A DNA stretch of 64,000 bases from JAHEKD01 sp965204695 (GTDB lineage: Bacteria; Pseudomonadota; Gammaproteobacteria; Arenicellales; JAHEKD01). Position numbers and translations under genes: made by a program. The stretch covers positions 3,906,001 to 3,970,000 of the forward strand of contig OZ242007.1 of NCBI GenBank assembly GCA_965204695.1, in the 5' to 3' direction. The number at the start of each line of letters is the position of its first letter. Within the stretch, counting starts at the first letter, position 1. The notes beneath the pieces are model-generated. The model did no database searches. It was not told the DNA's origin and saw nothing but the letters and a program-made list of their open reading frames with translations. Shown here piece by piece: positions 54,322 through 62,018 of the stretch.

Positions 54322-54329
54322 CATGTGCG
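54306..54329. terminator. Hairpin at the 3' end of ardA
   Basis: CGCACATG and CATGTGCG form a perfect 8-bp stem around 8 bases, straddling the ardA stop codon. No T-run follows, so it may protect the 3' end or be factor-assisted. Confidence 0.4.
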
Positions 54330-54456
54330 CCAAGTTACAGTATTAGAGTTTGTCCTTTTAACGGATCATCGTGCTATATTGACAACCCCAATCTTGTGGA
54401 TTTGTGTCAATTTCTATCAATTCTTCTTACCACTAATCCAGTTGGATTTCTGGGGG

Positions 54457-54675
54457 TTACTGACAAGATGGTTCAGAAACTCTACAAATGGAATAATGTT
54501 CTGATTCACGCTCGCCTGTTCCAGCGCGTACATATAACCGGTGCGCTATCTTAACCGGCATCTCCTCACCAACCTTCATTCTGCCATAGGCAATGCTGAA
54601 AAGTTGCTCAGGTACAACTCGATAGAAGGCCCAATCATTCCAAGACTGGTTTAGTCTCTCGATGCCTCGTTGCAT
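54457..54675 (-). CDS. Small hypothetical ORF or gene remnant
   Basis: 72 codons on the minus strand (SWNDWAFYRVVPEQLFSIAY then VKIAHRLYVRAGTGER). It looks like part of a folded protein, but there is no ribosome-binding site and no extension upstream, so a remnant is as likely as a gene. The stretch 54330-54900 holds nothing else that I can support. Confidence 0.3.
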   Translation of the reverse strand: MQRGIERLNQSWNDWAFYRVVPEQLFSIAYGRMKVGEEMPVKIAHRLYVRAGTGERESEHYSICRVSEPSCQ

Positions 54676-54900
54676 CTCTCATAGAAGAATTGGTTCAATT
54701 TCCGAGTCTGGCTTAAACCGGCATTGTCGGTTCCATGTTAGCACGCCCAACAAACCTTCAATATGTTTAGATTGTACTTTTTCATAGCAAATGCTTAGCA
54801 CAAGCCTGACACCATTTTCGATGAGTATTCTGGTGCCTCAGTAGATTCGCAGGTAACAGTTTTGCGGGCAAGCCTGGTCGTTCTCTCGGAAAACAAATTC

Positions 54901-56088
54901 CTAGTCGCCGAGATGATCTCTAGCAGTCTGTACTATATTGGAATTAGACCCTGCATTAACATTTTGATGGATTTCGTATTTGTTCTGTGTGTTTTTGAAA
55001 TTGATTCTTGCTTTGTCGAGCATATCCCAATTGAAGTAGCCGTTCGTTTTATAAAGCTCATCAATTAAACCTGCGAGATCACCATCAGATTGAACGCGTT
55101 CCAGGCTGAACAATGTATCACTTACTTCCGGGGCGATCTCGTCAAAATCTGTAACAAGATAGCCGTTGTATAGGCCTTCCGCGTACTCTTCTTTCAGCCA
55201 TTTGGCTGCCCCGTTTCTTGCTCCGCGCCAGCCTGGGTCAAAAGTCACATAGGTCGCGAACACCCCGCGAATATCCTCGAAATCACCGACAAAGCTTGAG
55301 GCCACTGAAACATAGCTTCTGTCGATTGGATCGGACCGTTTTCCGATACTCTCGATTTCAACATACAGTCGTGGAATCCCATGTTTTGACGAGTATATAT
55401 CAGACAACTCCTTCGGAATATAACGAGTCCTACCAATAATTTCAGTGCGCGCTGAATAGCCCTTCTTAGTGATGTCTGGGAGGAGTGATGCTACAAGTTC
55501 GGAAGAAACCAAGATAGGTATGCCCTCATCGGCGTATTGGTTCGATGTGGCAGAAAAGACATAGTATTCCTGGTCTACTCTCCCTCCAAGGTAAATTGGG
55601 CGCAAGCGTACACAACCAATTCCTCCCTCGAGCATCGACATTTTCCCGTAAGGATTAAAAATCTTAATTCGATCTGCCTTCTTACCTAAAGTCAGTTTTC
55701 CTGTTATGTCTCCAGACGCGTGATCCGGAAGTGCCTCAAGTGCTTGCATGAAAGCCTCAGGTGTCCCGCGGACATGAGAAATATGCCTGAGCGCTTCTTC
55801 TCGCTTCCACGCAGCATCTGGAGTATGAAAGAGCCCAGGGTTTCTTGGAATCCACTCAAAGATCCGAAATCCCTCCAATCTAACCACCTCTGGTGCACGA
55901 AGTGTCTCGTCAATCACATCATGCCAGAAATCCTCGTTTTCTGAGTAGGATGCATCACTTACAGATCGTGCACTCTCGTGCTCACACAATAGACAGCGGG
56001 TAAACTGATGAGATGACATAAAATCTTTAAGGGAATTAGACATTAAAGACTCAGCCAACTTTGTAGAGTACTTCACTTCACTAGGCAT
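54901..56088 (-). CDS. Unknown 395-aa protein with a C-terminal motif shared with the upstream hydrolase
   Basis: No family recognised. The N-terminal 50 residues hold a CxxC-H pair (TRCLLCEHE), which may bind zinc. The body is mixed alpha/beta without membrane segments. The C-terminal tail NKYEIHQNVNAGSNSNIVQT matches the tail of the adjacent hydrolase (NIEQTANAGSGSTIIQVGG) in spacing and at about ten of 21 positions. Start codon nine bases beyond the hydrolase stop, so one operon with the hydrolase first. A signalling or sensor partner is plausible by inference. Confidence 0.6.
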   Translation of the reverse strand: MPSEVKYSTKLAESLMSNSLKDFMSSHQFTRCLLCEHESARSVSDASYSENEDFWHDVIDETLRAPEVVRLEGFRIFEWIPRNPGLFHTPDAAWKREEALRHISHVRGTPEAFMQALEALPDHASGDITGKLTLGKKADRIKIFNPYGKMSMLEGGIGCVRLRPIYLGGRVDQEYYVFSATSNQYADEGIPILVSSELVASLLPDITKKGYSARTEIIGRTRYIPKELSDIYSSKHGIPRLYVEIESIGKRSDPIDRSYVSVASSFVGDFEDIRGVFATYVTFDPGWRGARNGAAKWLKEEYAEGLYNGYLVTDFDEIAPEVSDTLFSLERVQSDGDLAGLIDELYKTNGYFNWDMLDKARINFKNTQNKYEIHQNVNAGSNSNIVQTARDHLGD

Positions 56089-56097
56089 AGCATCGTC

Positions 56098-57039
56098 CTA
56101 CTTTTTGAAATCACCACCTACTTGGATGATCGTTGAACCGGAACCGGCGTTTGCTGTTTGTTCTATGTTACTATGATCTTCCGATGTTTTGGTTGGGCTC
56201 CGAGGCTCATCCGTCGCTATGAGGTGTTCTTGTGAAGTCTCCCGCACTACTTGTTTCGCGGTGGGTGTTTTCGGTGCGCTGTGAGTGTTGGTCTCATCTA
56301 AAAACTCCTGAATAAACTTGACCAACAGTCTGTGTTGAATTGCATCACCGTTTTCTAACTTGGCAATCGAAAAATGATCGGAGTTTGGTACCTTGAACGG
56401 CTCTCCGAAGTACCTGGCTCCGAAAATAGGCTGTACGATTTGATTTTTTAAAAGCGACTTCAAAACAATGAAGTTGTCTTCAACCAGTTCTTTCCCAATA
56501 ATTTTCAAGTGCCTTCCTTCTTTCAGATTCATGAACTCTCGGTCGAGATCCATCAACCAGGCATTGCTTTGTGAAAATCGTAGAGCATCGGCTTGAGAGT
56601 GCCCAAAAAACCGTGCAAGCGGTGTTAACCAGTTAGCGTAGTCTGCGCCTAATGATGGAGACGCTATTAAAAACAGCCCAAGATTCGTTTCTTTCTCCAA
56701 TAGTCTCGTTGCACGTTCGACAATAAATTTTCGAGCGACAATTCCACCCATGCTGTGGCAAACAAAGACTATTTTCTTTCTACTAAGGATGCCATCAAGG
56801 CTCAAGTGTTCTTTAAGTGCATCAACAATGTCACCCAAACGGTAGTTTCCTGAGAATAATCCTGTTTTGTATGTGAATTCGTAAATTCCGATGGGTCCTA
56901 TGTCAGTATCGGCGGCCAATATTTCCGGCCAATAGGTCCCATTTTTGTGTCGCCAGCATGTATCTCCTGAGGACAAGACTCCGTGTATAAAAACTACAAT
57001 ACAATCACTTGTAGTTTCTTTGATCCACGTTCCTTGCAT
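56098..57039 (-). CDS. Alpha/beta-hydrolase (lipase-like) with an amyloid-like C-terminal tail
   Basis: 313 residues. HGVLSSGDTCW is the oxyanion-hole region and FVCHSMGGIVARKF holds the nucleophile Ser96 in the GxSxG-like elbow; a His in NSDHFSIAK is the likely triad base. This is the PGAP1/lipase-like class used as effectors in bacterial conflict systems. After residue 250 a Thr/Pro-rich linker leads to NIEQTANAGSGSTIIQVGGD, whose IIQVG core resembles the RHIM-type I/V-Q-x-G motif. First gene of a two-gene operon. Confidence 0.7.
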   Translation of the reverse strand: MQGTWIKETTSDCIVVFIHGVLSSGDTCWRHKNGTYWPEILAADTDIGPIGIYEFTYKTGLFSGNYRLGDIVDALKEHLSLDGILSRKKIVFVCHSMGGIVARKFIVERATRLLEKETNLGLFLIASPSLGADYANWLTPLARFFGHSQADALRFSQSNAWLMDLDREFMNLKEGRHLKIIGKELVEDNFIVLKSLLKNQIVQPIFGARYFGEPFKVPNSDHFSIAKLENGDAIQHRLLVKFIQEFLDETNTHSAPKTPTAKQVVRETSQEHLIATDEPRSPTKTSEDHSNIEQTANAGSGSTIIQVGGDFKK

Positions 57040-57069
57040 TTTTAAATCCCTAGAGTGCTTTTATTACTT

Positions 57070-57336
57070 TTATTTTACACATTCATCCGCGACATGCACA
57101 GCAGGCATCTTGGACAGCAAGGGCGGAGAGATCGCCGCGCAATCTATTGCTATGTGCAAAAAATCCGTTAGAAGGCGGGCGATTGCCGCCACAGCAAAAG
57201 ATAACATTACACTGAGAGCATATAAATTTGACATGTAAGGCGATATACCAGCTTGGCCTCGGCTTTTTTTGGTAGCTTTAACGAATTCCAGTAACTGTCT
57301 ACTGCCAATCATCTTGGCTTCATAAATCACCAGCAC
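57070..57336 (-). CDS. Small putative membrane protein upstream of the hydrolase
   Basis: 88 codons from GTG 57336, with AAGGAG a few bases upstream. One membrane span is likely (NLYALSVMLSFAVAAIARLL). The 3' part is Pro/Ser-rich. It overlaps nothing on its strand and precedes the hydrolase gene by 30 bases, so it may belong to the same transcript; the family is unknown. Confidence 0.35.
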   Translation of the reverse strand: MLVIYEAKMIGSRQLLEFVKATKKSRGQAGISPYMSNLYALSVMLSFAVAAIARLLTDFLHIAIDCAAISPPLLSKMPAVHVADECVK

Positions 57337-57352
57337 ATCTCCTTTTTGAATC

Positions 57353-57586
57353 TTGTTATTTTCGATAAACGATGCCCTAGAACGCCACGAAGATGTTTGT
57401 CTTTGTGAATGTTCAGCCAGTGAGCACGCCTATTATCTGATCAATGAAACGACCGAAGTGCCGGAGCATCTTCGCTACTATATCGATTACGATGCAATCG
57501 CCCGTGGTATGAAAATAAATGGCGAGATTGTCGAAATCGAATATGAGCTGATCATAACCAATGCATCGGCTTGCTTGAACAGGTAG
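57353..57586 (+). pseudogene. Truncated second ardA copy (3' part)
   Basis: 77 codons homologous to the C-terminal part of the ArdA protein at 53824: both share LINETTEVPEHLRYYIDYDA and MKINGEIVEIE, with divergence elsewhere. The 5' two thirds are missing; homology begins at about 57356 beside an unrelated sequence. The two copies, in the same orientation, bracket the hydrolase/395-aa module. Confidence 0.75.
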
Positions 57587-57617
57587 TAAGTAACTAGATG
57601 CAAGTTCAAGTCGTTTC

Positions 57618-58904
57618 TCATTTATCCTGGGCATCAAGTGGCAGCCGGAATCCTGGATAGGCGAAAGCCGTTTTGATCGTCTCACAATCCCGTTCGGATA
57701 CACCCTCGCGACGTGCGGTTTCATACCAAGTTGTTTTGATCTTCTCCTCCACAGATATAATAATATTTTCGGCCATTTCACGCTTGAGATGAAATCGCTG
57801 GCATTGGGAGACCAAGTTGTTGGCATGGGCGTAGCGACTCCAGTCACCGCAACTCATGGCAAGATCACGGCGCTCCACACTCACCGGCATAGAAGGAGTC
57901 AGGTCGTAGGCTGGCGAAAGCTTCCAGTTTTTATCCTTGGCGATCAACGCATGATTGCGTGGGTGGTCATCTATATTAGAGATTAGTGCGTTAAAAACCA
58001 TACGGCGAAATAGCTCGTTGGCATCATGCACCGGATCAGCACAAACCCGACGTAGCTCTTCTGCCATTAACACATAGGACCAGCGTTCACGGTGCTGATG
58101 TGTATCCTCGGTTCGCAGCAAGGTCAGCCCGCTGATCATGCGTGCACGCAAATAACCGTCTTCGGCCTTTTCACGATCAAAGCGTTTGACCAACAGTACA
58201 TCACGTCCGCCAATCGTTATAATCCGGCTCTCAGCACTTTGAATACCGCAGGATCGTGCAAGCACCAGCATTGTATGTTCGACACGAGCCTGGTTCCATT
58301 TGTCATCAGGGCGCCCAAATTTTGCAATCCATAGTCCGTCATCATCTTCGACGACGGCTTTTGGTCTGGCACCACCCATTGATGTACCTATAAGCAACAA
58401 ATCGTCAACCTGATCAGCTTCGGGGCTCTGAGCAATTTCTTCATCAGCAATAATCGCATCTGCAAGGCGGTGTAGCTGTTGAAGGTCAAGCGTCTTGTTA
58501 AATTCCCGTTTAGGGGCAGGCGGTTCTTGGTTCAGTCCAAAGCCGAGTGCACCTGCGCGGTCATCAGGGGCGCAGAGCAAGTAATCAAGTTCCCCCAATT
58601 GCGGTTTACCTGCATGTTTTTCGATAACGCGGCGTCCCCAGTAATCGGGCCCGGCATCGCGCAATGCACCAAATACGCCTTTAAGTGCTGTCGTACGGTA
58701 CGTTCTTTTACCTAGTTTGAGTTCGAGCGGATCAATGGGCACCACTTCTGGTCGTGCCAGATAGCTCTTGCCATAAACGAACCGGCCCACTGGCATACCC
58801 GCACGATTTGATTCCAACACAAACCGTCCCGCTGTCACGAATTCTGTGGTCCCCGGTAAAGTAATATAAACAAAGCACTCTGTAGTGCCGAAGTTAGAAG
58901 TCAT
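57618..58904 (-). CDS. hipA: HipA-family serine/threonine kinase toxin
   Basis: 428 residues from ATG 58904. HipA N-terminal domain (VGRFVYGKSYLARPEVVPID), Gly-rich loop GTSMGGARPKAVV, catalytic segment SNIDDHPRNH and metal-binding YDLTPS. HipA kinases of this type phosphorylate glutamyl-tRNA synthetase or similar targets and cause growth arrest. The start overlaps the end of hipB by 11 bases. Functional residues appear intact. Confidence 0.9.
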   Translation of the reverse strand: MTSNFGTTECFVYITLPGTTEFVTAGRFVLESNRAGMPVGRFVYGKSYLARPEVVPIDPLELKLGKRTYRTTALKGVFGALRDAGPDYWGRRVIEKHAGKPQLGELDYLLCAPDDRAGALGFGLNQEPPAPKREFNKTLDLQQLHRLADAIIADEEIAQSPEADQVDDLLLIGTSMGGARPKAVVEDDDGLWIAKFGRPDDKWNQARVEHTMLVLARSCGIQSAESRIITIGGRDVLLVKRFDREKAEDGYLRARMISGLTLLRTEDTHQHRERWSYVLMAEELRRVCADPVHDANELFRRMVFNALISNIDDHPRNHALIAKDKNWKLSPAYDLTPSMPVSVERRDLAMSCGDWSRYAHANNLVSQCQRFHLKREMAENIIISVEEKIKTTWYETARREGVSERDCETIKTAFAYPGFRLPLDAQDK

Positions 58905-59235
58905 TGTCCAACTCTTCTGTTGTATGAGCACGCGTGCGTCCCCGTGATAACTCAAGGTTCAAGCCTTCCTCATCTCTCCCCGGATCAGCCAGGGCTGAGA
59001 TCGGCTCCAGTAAATCATAGGCCCAGAGCAGGGCGGTATAGACAACAAGCCCGGTTGATGGTTTGCCTTTTTCGGCGTCCATCACAGCACGCGGTCCCGT
59101 GCCAATTTTTTTTGCTACCTCTTGAATCGTCAGGTTGCGGCGTAATCTAGCCGTGCGCAGATTCGTGCCTAGGCGTTTAATAGCCTGTTCAACCGGATAG
59201 GGAGGCGTTTCGCTTAAAAGATTTTTTGCCACCAT
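58894..59235 (-). CDS. hipB: HipB-like antitoxin and repressor
   Basis: 113 residues with an N-terminal helix-turn-helix (LGTNLRTARLRRNLTIQEVA, KKIGTGPRAVMDAEKGKPS) of the XRE family. It binds HipA and represses the operon. The upstream 130 bases hold four operator-like inverted repeats, one overlapping the start codon. No strong Shine-Dalgarno is visible. Confidence 0.85.
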   Translation of the reverse strand: MVAKNLLSETPPYPVEQAIKRLGTNLRTARLRRNLTIQEVAKKIGTGPRAVMDAEKGKPSTGLVVYTALLWAYDLLEPISALADPGRDEEGLNLELSRGRTRAHTTEELDNDF

Positions 59236-59362
59236 ATGCTTTATAGAGCACCTTTTCCTAGTTTATATGCTCATAAGAGCATATCAAATGTTTTGCAAAG
59301 TTGTCAAACATAAACTGCCCTTAAGAGCAGTTTATGTCAGTTTATATGCTCTTAAAAGCAGT
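59234..59362. promoter_or_regulatory. Four HipB operator-like inverted repeats
   Basis: Sites at 59234-59250 (imperfect), 59265-59284 (ATATGCTC/GAGCATAT, perfect apart from the centre), 59311-59334 (TAAACTGC...GCAGTTTA, 24 bp) and 59345-59362 (TATGCTC...AGCAGT, hybrid). The shared core is GCTC-N4-GAGC or a near form, and spacing is close to 40 bases on average. This is the usual layout for cooperative autorepression of hipBA. Confidence 0.7.
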
Positions 59363-59436
59363 TTTAAAGCAATTTATCAGAGTGAAACCACTTGATTTAA
59401 GATAAAAACAATCATTTAAAACTAAAGCATCCAACC

Positions 59437-60141
59437 TCACGGCAAGTCCCCGGGTTGCTCGCCCCATTGGTCTTCCGGGCCAAGGGCTTCGCCATCGCCA
59501 AGTTTAGCAATGTTGTTCATCACCTCATCACAGGCTTTAAGCCGGGCAATAATAGCTGTGGCGCGGTTTCGGTCGTAAACTTCTGCAATATCATGCCGGT
59601 GGCCTACATATTCAAAAACAATATGAAAGGACTCGGCATAATACCGTTTCTTGTTGATAATCCGCCCGGAATTCGCTGCACGTCTAATTTCTAAATCATG
59701 TTTTTCCATTTCGGCACGGGCTTCATCATGACGCATCATGACGAAACGATGCGTCAAGGTCCGGTCATAAACCAGCCATTGCTTGTTTACTTCCACTCTG
59801 AATTCAGAAGGGGTAAGAACCACATTGGTTTTTTTAGAAAGCAGAATAATGAACAACCATTCGAGCAAAACGAATGATAATGGCGGCACACAAAACCCAG
59901 CAAACCAAATCAATCCAGATTCAGGCTTAGTTTGATATAACCCATATAAACAAATTATCCCAAAAATAACCGTACAAAATGCTGTGAGTTCATCAACAAA
60001 CTTGGCACGCAGTGGCGTTAGTTCATCAATAAGAATCTCAAAAAGTGGCGTCCCGTCACTGGAAACTCTTTGGACTGTAAAAGGCTCACCACCAAAGGGG
60101 GAAACTTTTTCGACTATTTTGGTTGATTGATCGCTGTTCAT
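59437..60141 (-). CDS. Membrane protein with a cytoplasmic C-terminal domain, unknown family
   Basis: 234 residues with two adjacent membrane spans (about 54-72 and 79-101: FCTVIFGIICLYGLY, IWFAGFCVPPLSFVLLEWLF), a soluble N-terminus and a 125-residue C-terminal domain rich in charged residues and beta-prone segments. No motif recognised. A terminator-like hairpin lies just upstream; the gene is minus-strand between hipBA and the frameshifted small gene. Confidence 0.6.
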   Translation of the reverse strand: MNSDQSTKIVEKVSPFGGEPFTVQRVSSDGTPLFEILIDELTPLRAKFVDELTAFCTVIFGIICLYGLYQTKPESGLIWFAGFCVPPLSFVLLEWLFIILLSKKTNVVLTPSEFRVEVNKQWLVYDRTLTHRFVMMRHDEARAEMEKHDLEIRRAANSGRIINKKRYYAESFHIVFEYVGHRHDIAEVYDRNRATAIIARLKACDEVMNNIAKLGDGEALGPEDQWGEQPGDLP

Positions 60142-60164
60142 GATGATTTTCTCTACTTTGAGAG

Positions 60165-60220
60165 CCTGTCTTTACCCGGCATCATTTATAAAACCAGGCA
60201 AAGACAGGTCTTTATTTTTT
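60165..60220 (+). terminator. Strong hairpin with T-tract
   Basis: CCTGTCTTTACC (60165-60176) pairs with GGCAAAGACAGG (60197-60208) apart from one mismatch, followed on the plus strand by TCTTTATTTTTT. Read on plus it is a textbook terminator; on minus it lies between the small broken gene and the membrane-protein gene. No plus-strand gene ends here, so its job is unclear. Confidence 0.55.
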
Positions 60221-60402
60221 GCCGCATATCATCGACATTAATGTTGTCCTTTTTTGTGCGGTCGTTCAAATTGGCGGTACCATGGTGTCTCACCGTTCGT
60301 ATTACTTTGACGCCGTTGCCGTTACTGATTTGTGGTCTTACGCCAGCCTTTGACACTCTTAACCTTGACCCTCTTTGGGTTTTGTCCGAAATTGTTAAAC
60401 AT
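60186..60402 (-). pseudogene. Frameshifted gene for a small basic protein
   Basis: From ATG 60402 the frame reads MFNNFGQNPKRVKVKSVKGW RKTTNQ and then meets a stop. In the next frame the sequence continues as a convincing protein, ISNGNGVKVIRTVRHHGTAN then LNDRTKKDNINVDDMRQKIK, to a stop at 60186. A single-base shift near 60325 would restore one frame of about 70 codons. It may be a pseudogene, a sequencing error or programmed frameshift; it is too short in either frame for ordinary ORF calling. Confidence 0.45.
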
Positions 60403-60480
60403 CTATGACCTCGTATTTACAGTTGTTAGATTTCGATTACTTTTAAAAAACCATCTCTATCGTCCTATAGACAGGTTCCC

Positions 60481-60503
60481 TTCATCCTCGTACCAACCTT
60501 GTG
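60481..60503. repeat. 23-nt motif upstream of the cargo operon, copy 2
   Basis: Matches 44931-44953 at 20/23 positions with an exact TACCAACCTTGTG. It lies just upstream of a promoter-like sequence for the 60570 gene. Confidence 0.5.
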
Positions 60504-60514
60504 CTTGATGCGTG

Positions 60515-60542
60515 TTGCCATAAATATGAACTGCGGTAAAAT
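60515..60542 (+). promoter_or_regulatory. Candidate promoter of the 60570 operon
   Basis: TTGCCA, 16 bases, TAAAAT, ending 28 bases before the ATG at 60570. A perfect 14-bp palindrome CGCTATCAATAGCG (60550-60563) lies between the promoter and the start codon and could be an operator or leader hairpin. Confidence 0.4.
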
Positions 60543-60569
60543 GAAAGCTCGCTATCAATAGCGGCACTA

Positions 60570-61559
60570 ATGAATCAGGACGTAAAACAAGAACAGCAGA
60601 AAACAGCGTTACGCGAACTATCCGACTGGCAACTGATGCGAGTCCGTAATGCATTGCGTGCCTATCACTGTTATGAACGCAGGGAAGAGGACGGTAAATA
60701 TTTCAATTGGAAAGATGTCCGTGAGGCCATTGCCGTATATACCGGTTATGAAATCGGCGGAACAAGCAAGAGCGGCCCCAAACACGGCGCAGAACGGTTA
60801 AGGCAGTTCGTACAAGGGGCTGAAGATAAGAAGGGTGGCTGGAAATATCCGGTGCCAAAGCCTGATGTACTGGAAGCAATTGTCAATTTTGTGACACATG
60901 AAGAACTCGACCTGCTAAATGAAGATGAGTTAGAAGAACATATCCCCGGTGCTCAAGCCGCATTACGTCTACTCGAATATTTTGATGATGGATCGGAGAC
61001 AGCTCGTCTTACGCCACCCAAAAAATTACAAGGCGTTTATAACCATTATAAGTCTACAATAGAAGGAGTTGTCAGCACGCAGCTAACCTTACAAAGACCA
61101 AATGAGAATGGTTTGATCGAAGTGGTGGAACTACGTGAGTATTTTTCAATACAATATTGTATCGTTTACAAAGAATGGGGGGAGGAAAAACGCAGGCAGT
61201 TTCGGTCTGCACATACTGTTCATAGTGGCTGGGCTATCTTAACGCCTGAAGATAATTTGATGTTTTTTTTAAAGAATACCGACAATAGAAGAAATCGCCA
61301 CTATTATACGCTGGCTGCCGCGACTTCAATTTGGGAAGAAGCAGACTCTTATGATATTCTTGCACTTGTCGAGCAGGAGTTTCCACTCGATCTGGATATT
61401 AATTTTTTAAATGTTGAGAAATGGGCTAATTCAAATTTACCCGATAAAGTCATGATGTTTTATAAGCATAGAACCAAGGAAGAGGGTAAGTCCAAAAGTC
61501 AAAAAACCCAACGTGAAAATCGTAAACGCCCCTACAATGTCGTGCGATTGAGAGAGTAG
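60570..61559 (+). CDS. Unknown 329-aa soluble protein, first gene of an island operon
   Basis: An acidic and basic, largely helical protein without membrane segments: WQLMRVRNALRAYHCYERRE at the start, GPKHGAERLRQFVQGAEDKK in the N-terminal third, a beta-rich middle (SAHTVHSGWAILTPEDNLMF) and a basic C-terminal tail (SQKTQRENRKRPYNVVRLRE). No family recognised. No Shine-Dalgarno is seen; a palindromic leader precedes it. The ankyrin gene follows after eight bases. Confidence 0.6.
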   Translation: MNQDVKQEQQKTALRELSDWQLMRVRNALRAYHCYERREEDGKYFNWKDVREAIAVYTGYEIGGTSKSGPKHGAERLRQFVQGAEDKKGGWKYPVPKPDVLEAIVNFVTHEELDLLNEDELEEHIPGAQAALRLLEYFDDGSETARLTPPKKLQGVYNHYKSTIEGVVSTQLTLQRPNENGLIEVVELREYFSIQYCIVYKEWGEEKRRQFRSAHTVHSGWAILTPEDNLMFFLKNTDNRRNRHYYTLAAATSIWEEADSYDILALVEQEFPLDLDINFLNVEKWANSNLPDKVMMFYKHRTKEEGKSKSQKTQRENRKRPYNVVRLRE

Positions 61560-61567
61560 ACTTAGAC

Positions 61568-62002
61568 ATGGAGCGCCCAGAATTTTCGTCCATTGTTTCA
61601 TATAGAGAGCTTCGTGAACATATTAAGAAGTTTAATGAGAGCAGTGATGACGAGCGCGCAGCTTTAATTGATGATTTTGGAAAGATATTTTTAAAGGCCG
61701 CACAACAGGGCCATGACAAACGCGTTTCTGCCTTTGTTGAAGAAAACTTTCCAGTCAACTACCAGGATAAAACAAACGGTGAAACCGCTTTACATTACGC
61801 CGCTGCCACTGATGCTCGTAATGTGGCATGTATTCTCATTGATAGCGGCAAATGTGACTATTTAATAAGAGACAATTGGGGACGATTGGCTTCTGAGGTT
61901 GCCTATCTTTCGGGAAAAAATCCGGCGCTATCACGCCTGCTTGGGAATAAAGAGCGCAAGCAGGCGGCGCAACAGGGGATTAAACTAATGAGAAAACGCT
62001 AA
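61568..62002 (+). CDS. Ankyrin-repeat protein
   Basis: 144 residues. An N-terminal helical region (VSYRELREHIKKFNESSDDE) is followed by about two to three ankyrin repeats: GKIFLKAAQQGHDKRVSAFV, NGETALHYAAATDARNVACI and WGRLASEVAYLSGKN. Ankyrin repeats bind proteins; the partner may be the 329-aa product of the preceding gene, eight bases upstream. A basic tail ends the protein. Confidence 0.7.
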   Translation: MERPEFSSIVSYRELREHIKKFNESSDDERAALIDDFGKIFLKAAQQGHDKRVSAFVEENFPVNYQDKTNGETALHYAAATDARNVACILIDSGKCDYLIRDNWGRLASEVAYLSGKNPALSRLLGNKERKQAAQQGIKLMRKR

Positions 62003-62018
62003 AACGTTTCATGTTTTT

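Noticed and set aside
60127..60408. Plus-strand frame of 93 codons
   Set aside because: It is opposite the frameshifted basic gene and the hairpin, and has no ribosome-binding site.
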